From NCBI GenBank assembly GCA_963702575.1, contig CAVPCU010000005.1, positions 124,001 through 188,000 on the forward strand: 64,000 bases of DNA. The letters run 5' to 3'. The notes beneath the pieces were generated by a model. The model saw nothing but the letters and a program-made list of their open reading frames with translations. It made no database searches and was not told where the DNA came from. Below are positions 24,709-33,417 of this stretch, one piece after another. The stretch's first letter is position 1. Each line of letters opens with the position of its first letter. This DNA comes from VRUE01 sp963702575 (GTDB taxonomy: Bacteria > Actinomycetota > Thermoleophilia > Solirubrobacterales > 70-9). The position numbers were made by a program, and so were the translations under genes.

Positions 24709-24965
24709 TGGCTGCCGCAGACACCACCACGATTCGGGTTCCAACTGAGACCCGCGACCTGTTGAAGGCGCTGGCACTCCGCCGGGGCGAGCCTGCCGGC
24801 GAGGTCGTCGCGAAGCTCGTCAACGCCGCCGACGAGGAGGCGATGCTGGCCGAGATCGCCGCAGGATTCGAGGGGATCGCCGGCGATCCGAAGGCTCTTG
24901 CCGCCTATCGCGCCGAGAGCGACGAGCTCGAGTCCGGCTTCGATGCGCTGGCGCCGGAGTGGTAG
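24708..24965 (+). CDS. MazE-like antitoxin
   Basis: An 85-aa protein with a ribbon-helix-helix-type N-terminus (TTTIRVPTETRDLLKALALRRGEPAGEVVAKLV) and an acidic C-terminal tail (ESDELESGFDALAPEW) expected to occupy the toxin. It stands directly before a MazF-like toxin whose GTG start overlaps its stop by 7 nt. The exact antitoxin family (MazE9-like RHH) is inferred from order and the tail. Confidence 0.75.
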   Translation: MAAADTTTIRVPTETRDLLKALALRRGEPAGEVVAKLVNAADEEAMLAEIAAGFEGIAGDPKALAAYRAESDELESGFDALAPEW

Positions 24966-25303
24966 AGCCAAAACCTCAGCAGGGCGACGTCTACTGGGCC
25001 GACCCCGACCCGACGCGGGGTCGGGAGCGGGCGAAGGCCCGCCCCTTCGCGATCGTCTCGGTCGATCAGCTGAATCGAACGGCCCTGGGCCTCTCGCTTG
25101 CGGTGCCGCTCACGCGAACCAACTTCGGCAATGCCCTCCACCTGGCGATTTCAGCATCGGAGGGCGGTCTAAAGGAGGACGGCTTTGCGATGCCCGAGCA
25201 GTTGCGCGCGATCTCGCACGAGCGCTTGAGCGAGCGGCTGGCCAGCCTGCGCCCGAAGACGCTCGAGGAGCTGCTCAAGCGTTGTCGGGTTCTTCTCCGC
25301 TGA
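24959..25303 (+). CDS. mazF: MazF/PemK-type mRNA interferase toxin
   Basis: A 114-aa endoribonuclease toxin. QQGDVYWADPDPTRGRERAKARPFAIVSVDQLNR is the MazF N-terminus (GDVYWxDxxPxxGxExxKxRP) with the catalytic Arg region, and the core continues with LAVPLTRT and FAMPEQLRAIS, containing the conserved PEQ(I/L)R(T/A)I motif. MazF toxins cut single-stranded RNA at short motifs. GTG start at 24959, coupled to the antitoxin. Confidence 0.9.
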   Translation: MVEPKPQQGDVYWADPDPTRGRERAKARPFAIVSVDQLNRTALGLSLAVPLTRTNFGNALHLAISASEGGLKEDGFAMPEQLRAISHERLSERLASLRPKTLEELLKRCRVLLR

Positions 25304-25341
25304 GGCGCGGTGTGTGCGGCCTTTCTCCTCTAACGCCGCGA

Positions 25342-25842
25342 TCATCCCGGTAGCGCGAGTTCGGTGGTCGTGTCGAGCTTCTGACTGTCCACGATCCGCA
25401 CGAGGCCCGGATATGCACCGGTCGCCCGACCGCGCTCCAACCAGGCTTGGATCTGATGCTGACCCTCGCTACCCACCATGAGGAGGATGAGCGAGAAGCG
25501 ACCGCCCGCCGGCACTCCAGTCTCGATCGACTGCATGATCCAGTGCGGCTGGGGGTCGATCTCCGGCTCCTTCGGGAAGAGGAGGCCGTTGCTCTGCACC
25601 ACGAGCCAGACGTGCTGGTCATCTGCGATGTCGGCCAGCGTTCCCTCTGCCGTGAAGACCCGCGGGACACCGGATCCGTCCCTCGGGAAGGTGATCCCGC
25701 CTCGGGCCTCGCTCCCGCCTCCACTGTGGATCAGAAGGAAGACCGCGGCGCCCACCAGCGGCACCAGGAGCGGAACCACCACACGGCTCAGCCACCATTT
25801 CCACCCTCGGTCGATGTCCGAGTTGCTTTTCGCGGCGCTCAC
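25342..25842 (-). CDS. Single-pass membrane protein with extracellular domain
   Basis: A 166-aa protein. A charged N-terminus (SNSDIDRGWKWWLSR) precedes one TM helix (VVVPLLVPLVGAAVFLLIH, about 21-40), and an extracellular beta-rich domain follows (FTAEGTLADIADDQHVWLVVQSNGLLFPKEPEI, then FSLILLMVG). The HVWLVVQ...LLFPKEPEI segment is a pattern I recall from conserved actinobacterial proteins of unknown function. No operon partner. Confidence 0.65.
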   Translation of the reverse strand: MSAAKSNSDIDRGWKWWLSRVVVPLLVPLVGAAVFLLIHSGGGSEARGGITFPRDGSGVPRVFTAEGTLADIADDQHVWLVVQSNGLLFPKEPEIDPQPHWIMQSIETGVPAGGRFSLILLMVGSEGQHQIQAWLERGRATGAYPGLVRIVDSQKLDTTTELALPG

Positions 25843-25893
25843 TCGGATCAGCGTACGAGAGTGCCGATTGGAAAGACGGACGAGGCGCGGCGT

Positions 25894-26052
25894 CTACGGC
25901 CGATCGGCCGGCGCGCAGCCGCAACTGGACGACGCGGGCGGGCAGCAGGCGGCCTTCTCGGAGGGCTTACAGCAATCGGCCTGGCGCTCGGGGGCGCAGC
26001 ATTGGGAGGCTTCGGGCGCGTTGGTGTTCTTCGCCTCGCTCAGCTCAGCCAC
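25894..26052 (-). CDS. 52-aa cysteine-rich peptide of the ars locus
   Basis: A GTG at 26052, inside the end of arsR (13-nt overlap), opens VAELSEAKNTNAPEAS, then four CC or CxC pairs: QCCAPERQ, DCCKPSE, ACCPPASSS and CGCAPADRP, to TAG at 25896-25894. Eight of 52 residues are Cys, arranged as CC/CC/CC/CxC. Such peptides could bind As(III) or other soft metals; similar short Cys-pair peptides accompany some arsR or form the N-terminus of arsenic methyltransferases. Translation coupling to arsR supports it being real. Confidence 0.65.
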   Translation of the reverse strand: MAELSEAKNTNAPEASQCCAPERQADCCKPSEKAACCPPASSSCGCAPADRP

Positions 26053-26393
26053 GCGGTGAACTCCTCCAGGGCGTCGGCCTTGACGTAGTAGTAGGACCAG
26101 AGGCCGGGGCGCTCGGAGCCGACGATGCCGGCGTCGCGCAGGACCTTGAGGTGATGGGAGACGGTCGGCTGGGAGAGGTCGAAGAGGGGGACTAACTCGC
26201 AGACGCAGACCTTGCCGGCGTGCTTGCGCAGGACATCGACGAGCTGGAGGCGGACGGGGTCGCCGAGCGCCTTCGCGATCGCGCTCATCCGCTGGGCCTG
26301 GGCTCGCTCGACATCGGGGTAGACGACCGGCTCGCAGCAGGGCTCGCCGGCGGGGCGCTTGGTTTTCGGCTCGAGCTCCAGATCGACGCTCAT
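26040..26393 (-). CDS. arsR: ArsR/SmtB-family arsenic-responsive repressor
   Basis: A 117-aa winged-helix repressor. VRLQLVDVLRKHAGKVCVCELVPLFDLSQPTVSHHLKVLRDAGIV is the ArsR core, and the CVCEL cysteines in the alpha-3 helix form the As(III) sensor site of classical ArsR; a further CCEP motif lies at residues 19-20. It releases DNA when arsenite binds. The message is predicted leaderless (-10 TATATG ends 7 nt before ATG). It diverges from gapdh-arsJ and shares their operator. Confidence 0.92.
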   Translation of the reverse strand: MSVDLELEPKTKRPAGEPCCEPVVYPDVERAQAQRMSAIAKALGDPVRLQLVDVLRKHAGKVCVCELVPLFDLSQPTVSHHLKVLRDAGIVGSERPGLWSYYYVKADALEEFTAWLS

Positions 26394-26400
26394 CTATCTA

Positions 26401-26439
26401 CATATATCTATTGAAATCAGATTTGTCAATGCTTAGGAT
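26401..26439. promoter_or_regulatory. Divergent overlapping promoters with ArsR-type operator
   Basis: Minus strand for arsR: -35 TTGACA (26429-26424), 17-nt spacer, -10 TATATG (26406-26401), 7 nt before ATG. Plus strand for gapdh-arsJ: -35 TTGAAA (26411-26416), 17-nt spacer, -10 TAGGAT (26434-26439), 9 nt before ATG 26449. The interrupted palindrome ATTGA...TCAAT (26410-26430) lies in the shared region, so a single bound ArsR could block both promoters. Confidence 0.8.
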
Positions 26440-26448
26440 GGGGGCGCG

Positions 26449-27465
<1,017 letters not shown>

Positions 27466-27475
27466 GGAGACGGCA

Positions 27476-28753
27476 ATGGCATCCGCAGCGCAGACCGCCA
27501 CCGACCGCCGCGGCGACCTGCGCAACTACGTCCTGGTCACCGGCGCCTACTGGGTCGAGACGCTGGCCGACGGCGCCACCCGGATGCTGGTGCTGTTCTA
27601 CTTCTACGAACTCGGCTACTCGCCGTTCACGATCGCCTCGCTGTTCATCTTCTACGAGGTCTTCGGCATCGTCACCAACCTGGTCGGCGGCTGGCTCGCC
27701 GCCCGCTTCGGCCTGAGGACGACGCTCTTCATGGGCCTCGGCACCCAGGTCGTGGCGATGTCGATGCTCGGCTTCGCGCCGGAGGCGTGGCTGGTCGTCC
27801 CCTACGTCATGGCCTCCCAGGCGATCTCCGGGATCGCCAAGGACCTGACCAAGATGAGCTCCAAGAGCGCGGTCAAGCTGGTCGTGCCGGAGGGCGACGA
27901 ATCCTCGCTCTACCGCTGGGTGGCGATCCTCACCGGGTCCAAGAACGCGCTCAAGGGAGTCGGCTTCTTCCTCGGCGGCCTGATGCTGACGCTGGCCGGC
28001 TTCCAGACCTCGATGCTGATCCTCGCGGCGGTGGTCCTCGCCACCCTGCTGACGGTCGCGTGGCTGATGCACGGGCACCTCGGCCGCCCCGACGCGAAGG
28101 CCAAGTTCAAGCACATGTTCTCCAACAACCGCGCGGTCAACGTCCTCGCCGCCGCCCGCATATTCCTCTTCGCCTCGCGCGACGTCTGGTTCGTCGTCGG
28201 CCTCCCGGTGTACCTCGAGACCGTTCTCGGCTGGAGCTTCTGGCAGACCGGCGGCTTCCTCGCGATCTGGGTGATCGGCTACGGGTTCGTGCAGGCGGCG
28301 GCCCCCGGTTTCGTGCGCCGCCGCCGCGCCGAGGGGGCGGGCGAGCCCGACGGCAGGACCGCGACCTGGCTGGCCTTCGCCCTGGCGGCGTTCCCCGCCG
28401 CGATCGCCGTCGGGCTGACGGTCAAGGCCGACGCGACCGCGGTCCTCGTCGTCGGGCTGATCGCCTTCGGCGTGGTCTTTGCGATGAACTCCGCCGTCCA
28501 CTCCTTCCTGATCCTCGCCTACGCCGACAACGACCGCGCGGCGATGAACGTCGGTTTCTATTACATGGCGAACGCCGGCGGGCGATTGGCGGGGACGGTG
28601 CTCTCGGGCCTGCTCTACGAGTGGCACGGTCTGACCGCCTGCCTGTGGGCGTCGGTCGCGTGCGTATTGGCGGCCGCCGTGCTGTCGCTGTTCCTGCCGA
28701 GCAGGACGCCGAGGCCGACCCCGGCCGGCGACGGGCTCGCGCTCGCGGGCTGA
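27476..28753 (+). CDS. arsJ: ArsJ organoarsenical efflux transporter (MFS)
   Basis: A 425-aa major-facilitator membrane protein with about twelve TM helices. NYVLVTGAYWVETLADGATRMLVLFYFYELGYSPFTIASLFIFYEVFGIVTNLVGGW is a characteristic ArsJ start, and GISGIAKDLTKMSSKSAVK-like SQAISGIAKDLTKMSSKSAV is present. It expels 1-arseno-3-phosphoglycerate made by the upstream GAPDH, giving arsenate resistance. ATG 27476; the frame upstream of this is inside the GAPDH gene. Confidence 0.92.
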   Translation: MASAAQTATDRRGDLRNYVLVTGAYWVETLADGATRMLVLFYFYELGYSPFTIASLFIFYEVFGIVTNLVGGWLAARFGLRTTLFMGLGTQVVAMSMLGFAPEAWLVVPYVMASQAISGIAKDLTKMSSKSAVKLVVPEGDESSLYRWVAILTGSKNALKGVGFFLGGLMLTLAGFQTSMLILAAVVLATLLTVAWLMHGHLGRPDAKAKFKHMFSNNRAVNVLAAARIFLFASRDVWFVVGLPVYLETVLGWSFWQTGGFLAIWVIGYGFVQAAAPGFVRRRRAEGAGEPDGRTATWLAFALAAFPAAIAVGLTVKADATAVLVVGLIAFGVVFAMNSAVHSFLILAYADNDRAAMNVGFYYMANAGGRLAGTVLSGLLYEWHGLTACLWASVACVLAAAVLSLFLPSRTPRPTPAGDGLALAG

Positions 28754-28893
28754 CTCAGTAGGAACCCGCGGACACCTGTGAGTTTGGGCGGATTGCGCAG
28801 CCTTGCCGTACGCAATAGCTTTCGCCCCCGAACCCTCGACCTCGTCGAGCGGCAGCAAGCGCGATCACCCTCCGGAGTCAGGAAGGAACCAAG

Positions 28894-29334
28894 ATGGTTA
28901 GCGACAGCGTCGATGAGATGGGGCCGATCGACTACCTGGTGGTCGAGTGGCCGGATCGCCAGCCGAACGGCGAGGCCGCCCCGTACCTGGTCGAGCTCGT
29001 CGATCGGGGCCTGATCCGCATCCTCGACCTCGCCTTCATCGCCAAGGAGGAGGACGGCACGGTCACGAGGCTGGAGATCGCCGACGTCGGCCGCGACGCG
29101 GTCGAGCTCTCGGTCTTCGAGGGCGCCTCGTCCGACCTCCTCTCCGACGAGGACATGGTCGAGGCGGCGACTGCCCTGGAGCCGGGAACCGCGGCGGCGC
29201 TGCTGGTCTACGAGAACCGCTGGGCAGCGCCGTTCGCCGCCGCAGTGCGACGGTCGGGCGGCCAGCTCGTCGCCAGCGGCCGCATCCCCGTTCAAGCCGT
29301 CCTCGCCGCGCTCGACGCGGCCGAGGCGCTCTAG
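28894..29334 (+). CDS. DUF6325 family protein
   Basis: A 146-aa protein: MGPIDYLVVEWPDRQPNGEAAPYLVELVDRGLIRILDLAFIAKEEDGTV, then LLSDEDMVEAATALEPGTAAALLVYENRWAAPFAAAVRRSGGQLVASGRIP. The opening GPIDYLVVEW...LVDRGxIRxLDLxFIxK is a family I recall as DUF6325, usually paired with a SHOCT protein as here. The function is unknown; membrane or stress roles are suggested by context elsewhere. It has a strong ribosome site (AGGAAGGA). Confidence 0.75.
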   Translation: MVSDSVDEMGPIDYLVVEWPDRQPNGEAAPYLVELVDRGLIRILDLAFIAKEEDGTVTRLEIADVGRDAVELSVFEGASSDLLSDEDMVEAATALEPGTAAALLVYENRWAAPFAAAVRRSGGQLVASGRIPVQAVLAALDAAEAL

Positions 29335-29350
29335 GAAAGGAGAACCAGAG

Positions 29351-29605
29351 ATGCCAGGACTACTACGCGGGGTCGCGCGGACGGCCGTCATCGCCGGCAC
29401 GGCGACCGCCGTCAGCAACCGCGTCTCGCGCCGGCAGGCCGAGCGCTGGCAGGGGCAGGAAGCTCAGGAGCAGCCGCCGCCGCCAGCCGCGGAATCGGCG
29501 GGTTCGACGATCGATCAGCTGAAGGAGCTGGGCGAACTGAAAGCGCAGGGCGTTCTCACCGATGAGGAGTTCGCCGCGCAGAAGGCGAAGATCCTGGGTT
29601 CCTGA
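29351..29605 (+). CDS. SHOCT-domain protein
   Basis: An 84-aa protein: a Gly/Arg N-terminal part (GLLRGVARTAVIAGTATAVSNRVSRRQAERW), a Gln/Pro linker, then the C-terminal SHOCT domain IDQLKELGELKAQGVLTDEEFAAQKAKILGS. SHOCT domains are short C-terminal oligomerisation modules of about 30 residues. It starts 17 nt after the DUF6325 gene behind AAAGGAG, so the two form an operon. Confidence 0.85.
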   Translation: MPGLLRGVARTAVIAGTATAVSNRVSRRQAERWQGQEAQEQPPPPAAESAGSTIDQLKELGELKAQGVLTDEEFAAQKAKILGS

Positions 29606-29645
29606 CGGGCCGGCGATTCGCGGCCGGTGTGATGGACTGGCCGCG

Positions 29646-30287
29646 ATGCCGACGATCGACGAGCTGACCGTCGCCGACCCGCCCGAGGCGTGGTCGGCGG
29701 TCGGCTTCGCGGTGGACGGCGACGCTTGCGTCATTGGGGAGGTGCGGATCCGGCTCGCCGGCGCGAGCGCGGGAAAGGGGCTGTGCGGCTGGTCGCTGCG
29801 CGAGGTCGAGAGCGCCGAGCTGGACGGGCTGCCGACGACGCGCTCGGAGCGACCGCCGCCCGGCGGCGTGCCGGCGCACCCCAACGGCATCGCCGGGCTC
29901 GATCACGTCGTCGCGATCACGCCGGCGCTCGAGCGCACGGTCGCGGCGCTGCAGGCCGCCGGCCTCGACCTGCGCCGCATCCGCGAAGAGCCGACCCCCG
30001 CCGGTGCTCCGCGCCAGGCCTTCTTCCGCCTCGGCGCTGTCATCCTCGAGGTGGCTCAAGAGCCGCCCGAGGCGATCGAGCGCGGCGGCGGCGAGGACCG
30101 GCCCGCCTTCTTCTGGGGCCTCGCCTTCCTCGCCCCCGACCTCGACGCGACCGTCGCCGGGCTCGGCGATCGCGTCACCGAGATCCGCCCCGCCGTCCAG
30201 CCCGGCCGCCGCATCGCCACCCTCCGCCGCTCCGCCGGCCTATCGGTCCCCGTGGCCTTGATCACCCCGCCTACGCGCAGGGCGTGA
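29646..30287 (+). CDS. VOC-family (glyoxalase-fold) protein
   Basis: A 213-aa protein. The C-terminal two-thirds starts with GIAGLDHVVAITPALERTVAALQAAGLDLRRIREE and PRQAFFRLGAVILEVAQ, i.e. the beta-alpha-beta-beta unit of the vicinal-oxygen-chelate fold with the metal-ligand pattern LDHVV (His) and ILEV (Glu). A second half-module follows (FFWGLAFLAPDLDATVAGLG). The reaction cannot be determined. ATG 29646 is chosen as the start of the conserved part. Confidence 0.75.
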   Translation: MPTIDELTVADPPEAWSAVGFAVDGDACVIGEVRIRLAGASAGKGLCGWSLREVESAELDGLPTTRSERPPPGGVPAHPNGIAGLDHVVAITPALERTVAALQAAGLDLRRIREEPTPAGAPRQAFFRLGAVILEVAQEPPEAIERGGGEDRPAFFWGLAFLAPDLDATVAGLGDRVTEIRPAVQPGRRIATLRRSAGLSVPVALITPPTRRA

Positions 30288-30351
30288 GTGGCGAAGCAGC
30301 TCCGAGAAGAAGGGGGGGAGAGATGACCGCGCTTGCGCCCTTGTGCTGTAG

Positions 30352-30750
30352 ATGGGGCAAGGTGATCGCGTTCCCAAGATCGTTGCTGCCCGGACCGCTG
30401 CTGGCTGGGAGGTCCGCTGGCACCCTAAAGCTGTAGGGGAGTGGCGGGCGATTGCCGACACCGGCGAGATTGCGGCGATCGGCCATGCGACCGAAAAGCT
30501 GGAAGTCGATGGTCCGGCCCTTGCCTATCCACATCAGAGTGCCGTCAGAGGAAGCGACGGACCGGGTTTGCGGGAGTTGCGGCCGAAACGCGGGCGTGGT
30601 CGATGGCGGCCGATCTACTGCAGACTCGAGGGTGGGTTGTTCGGGATTCTGGCCGTTGGACCCGAGGTTGGGATCGACAAGAGGGGCTACGGCCGCGCCG
30701 TGAGGGCTGCGAAGCAACGGCTCGATGACCTAAGGGGCCAAGGGGGCTGA
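30352..30750 (+). CDS. RelE/HigB-like toxin (phage-derived Gp49 family)
   Basis: A 132-aa toxin: WEVRWHPKAVGEWRAIADTGEIAAIGHATEKLEVDGPALAYPHQSAVRGSDGPGLRELRPKRGRGRWRPIYCR followed by FGILAVGPEVGIDKRGYGRAVRAAKQRLDDL. The LPxPHxSxVxG...LRELRP motif with basic residues is the ribosome-dependent nuclease of the HigB/Gp49 (DUF891) family. It precedes an XRE antitoxin by 49 nt, the HigBA order. It starts in an ATG at 30352. Confidence 0.82.
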   Translation: MGQGDRVPKIVAARTAAGWEVRWHPKAVGEWRAIADTGEIAAIGHATEKLEVDGPALAYPHQSAVRGSDGPGLRELRPKRGRGRWRPIYCRLEGGLFGILAVGPEVGIDKRGYGRAVRAAKQRLDDLRGQGG

Positions 30751-30799
30751 GATGAACGATGTAATTACAAGTTTGTTATCCTCCTCAGGAGGCTGAGGA

Positions 30800-31180
30800 A
30801 TGGATCTAGACCAGCTCATACCAAACGAAGAGGTTCTCGCCGAGGCTCTTCGCGATCCCGCGTTTCGGGCGGAGTGGGAGAGGACGGCGGTCGCCCGTTG
30901 GCTCGCCGTCGAGGTTGCGCACTACCGCGCCGTTCACGGCCTTTCACAGCGCCGGCTCGCTCAACACCTCGGTGTCCATCAGTCCGACATCGCTCGCATG
31001 GAGCTGGGGGAGCACAATCCCAGCGTAGAGCGGTTGATCCGAGTTGCAAGCGGCCTCGACATCGAGCTGATGATTGACATCCGGCCCCGAGGCAAGGCTG
31101 CGAAGCTGCCCAGGAAGCGGGCGCTCGAAGCCACCTCGTACGTCTCGGGCGAGTGCGAGCTGGTCCTCGCCACGGCGTAG
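30800..31180 (+). CDS. XRE-family antitoxin
   Basis: A 126-aa protein. The HTH is LSQRRLAQHLGVHQSDIARMELGEHNPSVERLIRVASGLDIELMIDIRP, an XRE fold with the antitoxin-typical DIEL ending. An N-terminal helix of about 45 residues (DLDQLIPNEEVLAEALRDPAFRAEWERTAVARWLA) is as usual in these toxin-linked XRE proteins. Follows the toxin on the same strand. GGAGG precedes the ATG. Confidence 0.82.
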   Translation: MDLDQLIPNEEVLAEALRDPAFRAEWERTAVARWLAVEVAHYRAVHGLSQRRLAQHLGVHQSDIARMELGEHNPSVERLIRVASGLDIELMIDIRPRGKAAKLPRKRALEATSYVSGECELVLATA

Positions 31181-31231
31181 GTAGTCCAGGGCGCCTCGAT
31201 CCGCGTCGTCCGGCAATACCTCGGGACGCGG

Positions 31232-31768
31232 TTAGCGGCCTTGGCCGAGGGCGCGGCGGACGAAATCGGACTTGGCGCTGGTATAAGCCTCGCGATCGTG
31301 GGCGAAGCGGCTCGCGAGATCGCGCTTCAGGGCGAGGTACTCCGCGGCAATCGCCGGGCTCTCCCGCAGGCGGTCGCGGAACGCCAGCTCGTCGGTGTGG
31401 CGCTTGGAGTCGGCCGGAACGAGGTGGAGGTGATGCGTGCGGCGGCTCGGGTGCGGCTTGCAGAACCAGTGCATCTCGTCGGGGAGGTACGGCGCGTACA
31501 TGTAGCCGAGCCGGGCCAGCGGCTCGAAGCACGCCCGCGACTCGTCGAGGCTGCGGACGCCGGCCAGGATGTCGACGATCGGCTTGGCTTCCATCCCCGG
31601 CACGGCGGTGCTGCCGACATGATGTATGCCGCCGACGATCCACTCGCCGATCGCGTCCTCCAGCGCCGCCCGCTCCTCCTCGAACCGGGCGGGCCAGTCC
31701 CGGTCATAGGGGGCGAGTCGAATCGGCTCCTCGGCAGCCGACGGGCCCAGTGGCTCGAGCGGATTCAC
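31232..31768 (-). CDS. GrpB-family nucleotidyltransferase-fold protein
   Basis: A 178-aa protein. IRLAPYDRDWPARFEEERAAL and IHHVGSTAVPGMEAKPIVDILAGVR are the GrpB/DUF2157-like N-terminal signature (the HVGSTAVPGxxAKPIxD motif), followed by HWFCKPHPSRRTHHLHLV and a C-terminal helix. GrpB proteins have a nucleotidyltransferase fold of uncertain role (some linked to CoA biosynthesis or glutamate modification). GTG 31768 overlaps the stop of the acetyltransferase gene (GTGA), so they are coupled. Confidence 0.88.
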   Translation of the reverse strand: MNPLEPLGPSAAEEPIRLAPYDRDWPARFEEERAALEDAIGEWIVGGIHHVGSTAVPGMEAKPIVDILAGVRSLDESRACFEPLARLGYMYAPYLPDEMHWFCKPHPSRRTHHLHLVPADSKRHTDELAFRDRLRESPAIAAEYLALKRDLASRFAHDREAYTSAKSDFVRRALGQGR

Positions 31769-32277
31769 CCTGGGGCCGGTCGCTCGAGGCCGTAGACGAC
31801 CACCGGGTCGCCGAGCAGCACGTCGTCGCGCATGGGGGTGAGGCCGAGGCGCTCGGCGACGCGGACCGAACGGACGTTGCCGGGGTTGATCATCGCCGTC
31901 AGGTACGGCACGTCGAGCTTCGCGAATCCCCACTCGACGCAGGCCCGCCCGGCCTCCGTCGCGTACCCCAGGCCCCAGGCGTCCCTTCGCAGCGCCCACC
32001 CGAGCTCGGTCTCGCCGAACTGCGGCCAGTCCTTCAGCCCGCACCGGCCGAGGAAGGCGCCGCTCTCCCGGTCGAGCATCGCGAGCAGCCCATGGCCTCG
32101 CTCGACCCATTCGCCCTCGTCCCGGCGAATCCGCTCCTCCGCGGCGTCCCGGTCGAGCGGGCGGATGAAGCGGGTCACCTCGGGATCGGCGTGCAGCGCG
32201 ACGAGGTCGTCGAGGTCGCCGAGCTCGATCGGACGGAGCCGCAATCGCTCGGTTTCGATGACTGCGTCCCGGCCCAT
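31765..32277 (-). CDS. GNAT-family N-acetyltransferase (RimJ/RimL-like)
   Basis: A 170-aa acetyltransferase. IETERLRLRPIELGDLDDLVALHADPEVTRFI is the RimJ/RimL-type opening, GAFLGRCGLKDW, and ELGWALRRDAWGLGYATEAGRACVEWGF contains the acetyl-CoA loop pattern G-x-G-x-A-x-EA. MINPGNVRSVRVAERLGL completes it. The substrate may be an amino group of a protein or small molecule. Co-translated with the GrpB gene. Confidence 0.88.
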   Translation of the reverse strand: MGRDAVIETERLRLRPIELGDLDDLVALHADPEVTRFIRPLDRDAAEERIRRDEGEWVERGHGLLAMLDRESGAFLGRCGLKDWPQFGETELGWALRRDAWGLGYATEAGRACVEWGFAKLDVPYLTAMINPGNVRSVRVAERLGLTPMRDDVLLGDPVVVYGLERPAPG

Positions 32278-32358
32278 GGCCGCATCTTGCCAGGAGCCCG
32301 ATCGGACGCCGACGAGCTGCCACCACGTTGCGTCGATCCTCCGCCGAATGCCATCTCG

Positions 32359-32553
32359 CTAGCCATGCTCTGGGTCGTCTCGCCGGTCGTCCGGGGACGT
32401 GACGAGGCCGCGTGCATCGAGGAATTCGAGCCATCGGCAGACTTCCGAGAGCAACATCCCAGTTTCAGCGCTCAGCTCCCGCGGCGTCCGCGCCTCACCG
32501 TCCTTCATGCATTCGAGCACCTGAAACCAGCCTTCGCGCCTGGCGATCCCCAT
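32359..32553 (-). CDS. Small winged-helix protein
   Basis: A 64-aa protein: GIARREGWFQVLECMKDGEARTPRELSAETGMLLSEVCRWLEFLDARGLVTSPDDRRDD. The spacing (helix, ARTPRELSAETGM-helix, LSEVCRWLEFLDARGLV) is a winged-helix DNA-binding core of the ArsR/MarR type, lacking other domains. Start uncertain (ATG 32553 or GTG 32559). It follows another small HTH gene on the same strand. Confidence 0.6.
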   Translation of the reverse strand: MGIARREGWFQVLECMKDGEARTPRELSAETGMLLSEVCRWLEFLDARGLVTSPDDRRDDPEHG

Positions 32554-32630
32554 CAGCACCCAACCGGCTCCCGCCCTACTGGGAGCGGCCCCTCGGCTGC
32601 CAAGGTGGGCTCCATCAGAGCTATCGGGGC

Positions 32631-32924
32631 TCACTTCCCGAGCCCTCCTGTCTCCCCGGGCCCGTCCCTGGCCTCGATGGCCTCGCGTACCCACGGAGGA
32701 CATTCATCCAAATTCTCCGCATACACCTGCTCACCCTTCTCGCCGAGTTCGACGCTGAGCACGTCGACCCCGGAGAGAACTTTCAGGTGATAGGCGGTCT
32801 CGGCCAGGTGTAGGCCCAAGCGCTCGGCGACCAACGGGGTTGCCAGCGAACCCTTCTCGACCAACAGACGCACAGCCCGCCGACGGAGGGGGTGGTCGAT
32901 GGCCATCTCCAGTGGCGTGTTCAT
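32631..32924 (-). CDS. ArsR-like winged-helix protein
   Basis: A 97-aa protein: HPLRRRAVRLLVEKGSLATPLVAERLGLHLAETAYHLKVLSGVDVLSVE is a clear ArsR-type winged helix (A(E)RLGLxLxETxYHLKVL), with a C-terminal acidic helix (ECPPWVREAIEARDGP). No metal-binding cysteines are visible, so a sensor other than metal or a developmental role is possible. It stands upstream of the similar 64-aa HTH protein, and diverges from the XRE gene at 33173. Confidence 0.7.
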   Translation of the reverse strand: MNTPLEMAIDHPLRRRAVRLLVEKGSLATPLVAERLGLHLAETAYHLKVLSGVDVLSVELGEKGEQVYAENLDECPPWVREAIEARDGPGETGGLGK

Positions 32925-33172
32925 TGAATCGAGAGGGGGCTTGGGTCAGCAGAGGAGCCCCGGCCGCCCATGGGAGGTCGGGCGACCGGGACACGCTTTT
33001 CGGGCCGGGTGGCGCGGAGAGATCCGGGACAGGCGGCCTCCCAGCCGCGTCGATCTTCGCGTCTATCCCCGTCTGCCCTTGAGTCCCCCATGGCCCGATC
33101 ATCGATGCGAAGGCACTTTAGCGAATCCGCTATGGCGAAACCGAGGCGGCCGGGGGAGGCTTTCTCGTCCCC

Positions 33173-33412
33173 GTGGCTCAGCCGACACATGCCCAGCTTG
33201 GTGCCGCGATTCGCAGCGCTCGTAAGGAGATGGGCCTCACCATCGAAGCCCTCGGAGCCAAGGCTGACGTCCACTGGACAGGGATCAGCTTGATCGAGAC
33301 AGGTCAGCGGAACCCGCGTTGGGATGTGGTCTGCAAGCTCGCCACCGGGCTGGAGATGGACGTCGCGGACCTTGCCCGGCTCGCCGGCGAACAACCCAGG
33401 AAAGGCGGATAG
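33173..33412 (+). CDS. XRE-family transcriptional regulator
   Basis: A 79-aa single-domain regulator: LGAAIRSARKEMGLTIEALGAKADVHWTGISLIETGQRNPRWDVVCKLATGLEMDVADLARLAG is a textbook XRE helix-turn-helix. GTG 33173 is the earliest plausible start; ATG 33189 is out of frame. Alone it resembles regulators of small operons or phage repressors. It converges on the DUF-like gene ending at 33418. Confidence 0.8.
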   Translation: MAQPTHAQLGAAIRSARKEMGLTIEALGAKADVHWTGISLIETGQRNPRWDVVCKLATGLEMDVADLARLAGEQPRKGG

Positions 33413-33417
33413 TCCCG

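Noticed and set aside
32931..33172. Possible gene between the ArsR-like and XRE genes
   Set aside because: Open frames exist on both strands but none has family similarity, a ribosome site or coupling that I can support; treated as a divergent promoter region.
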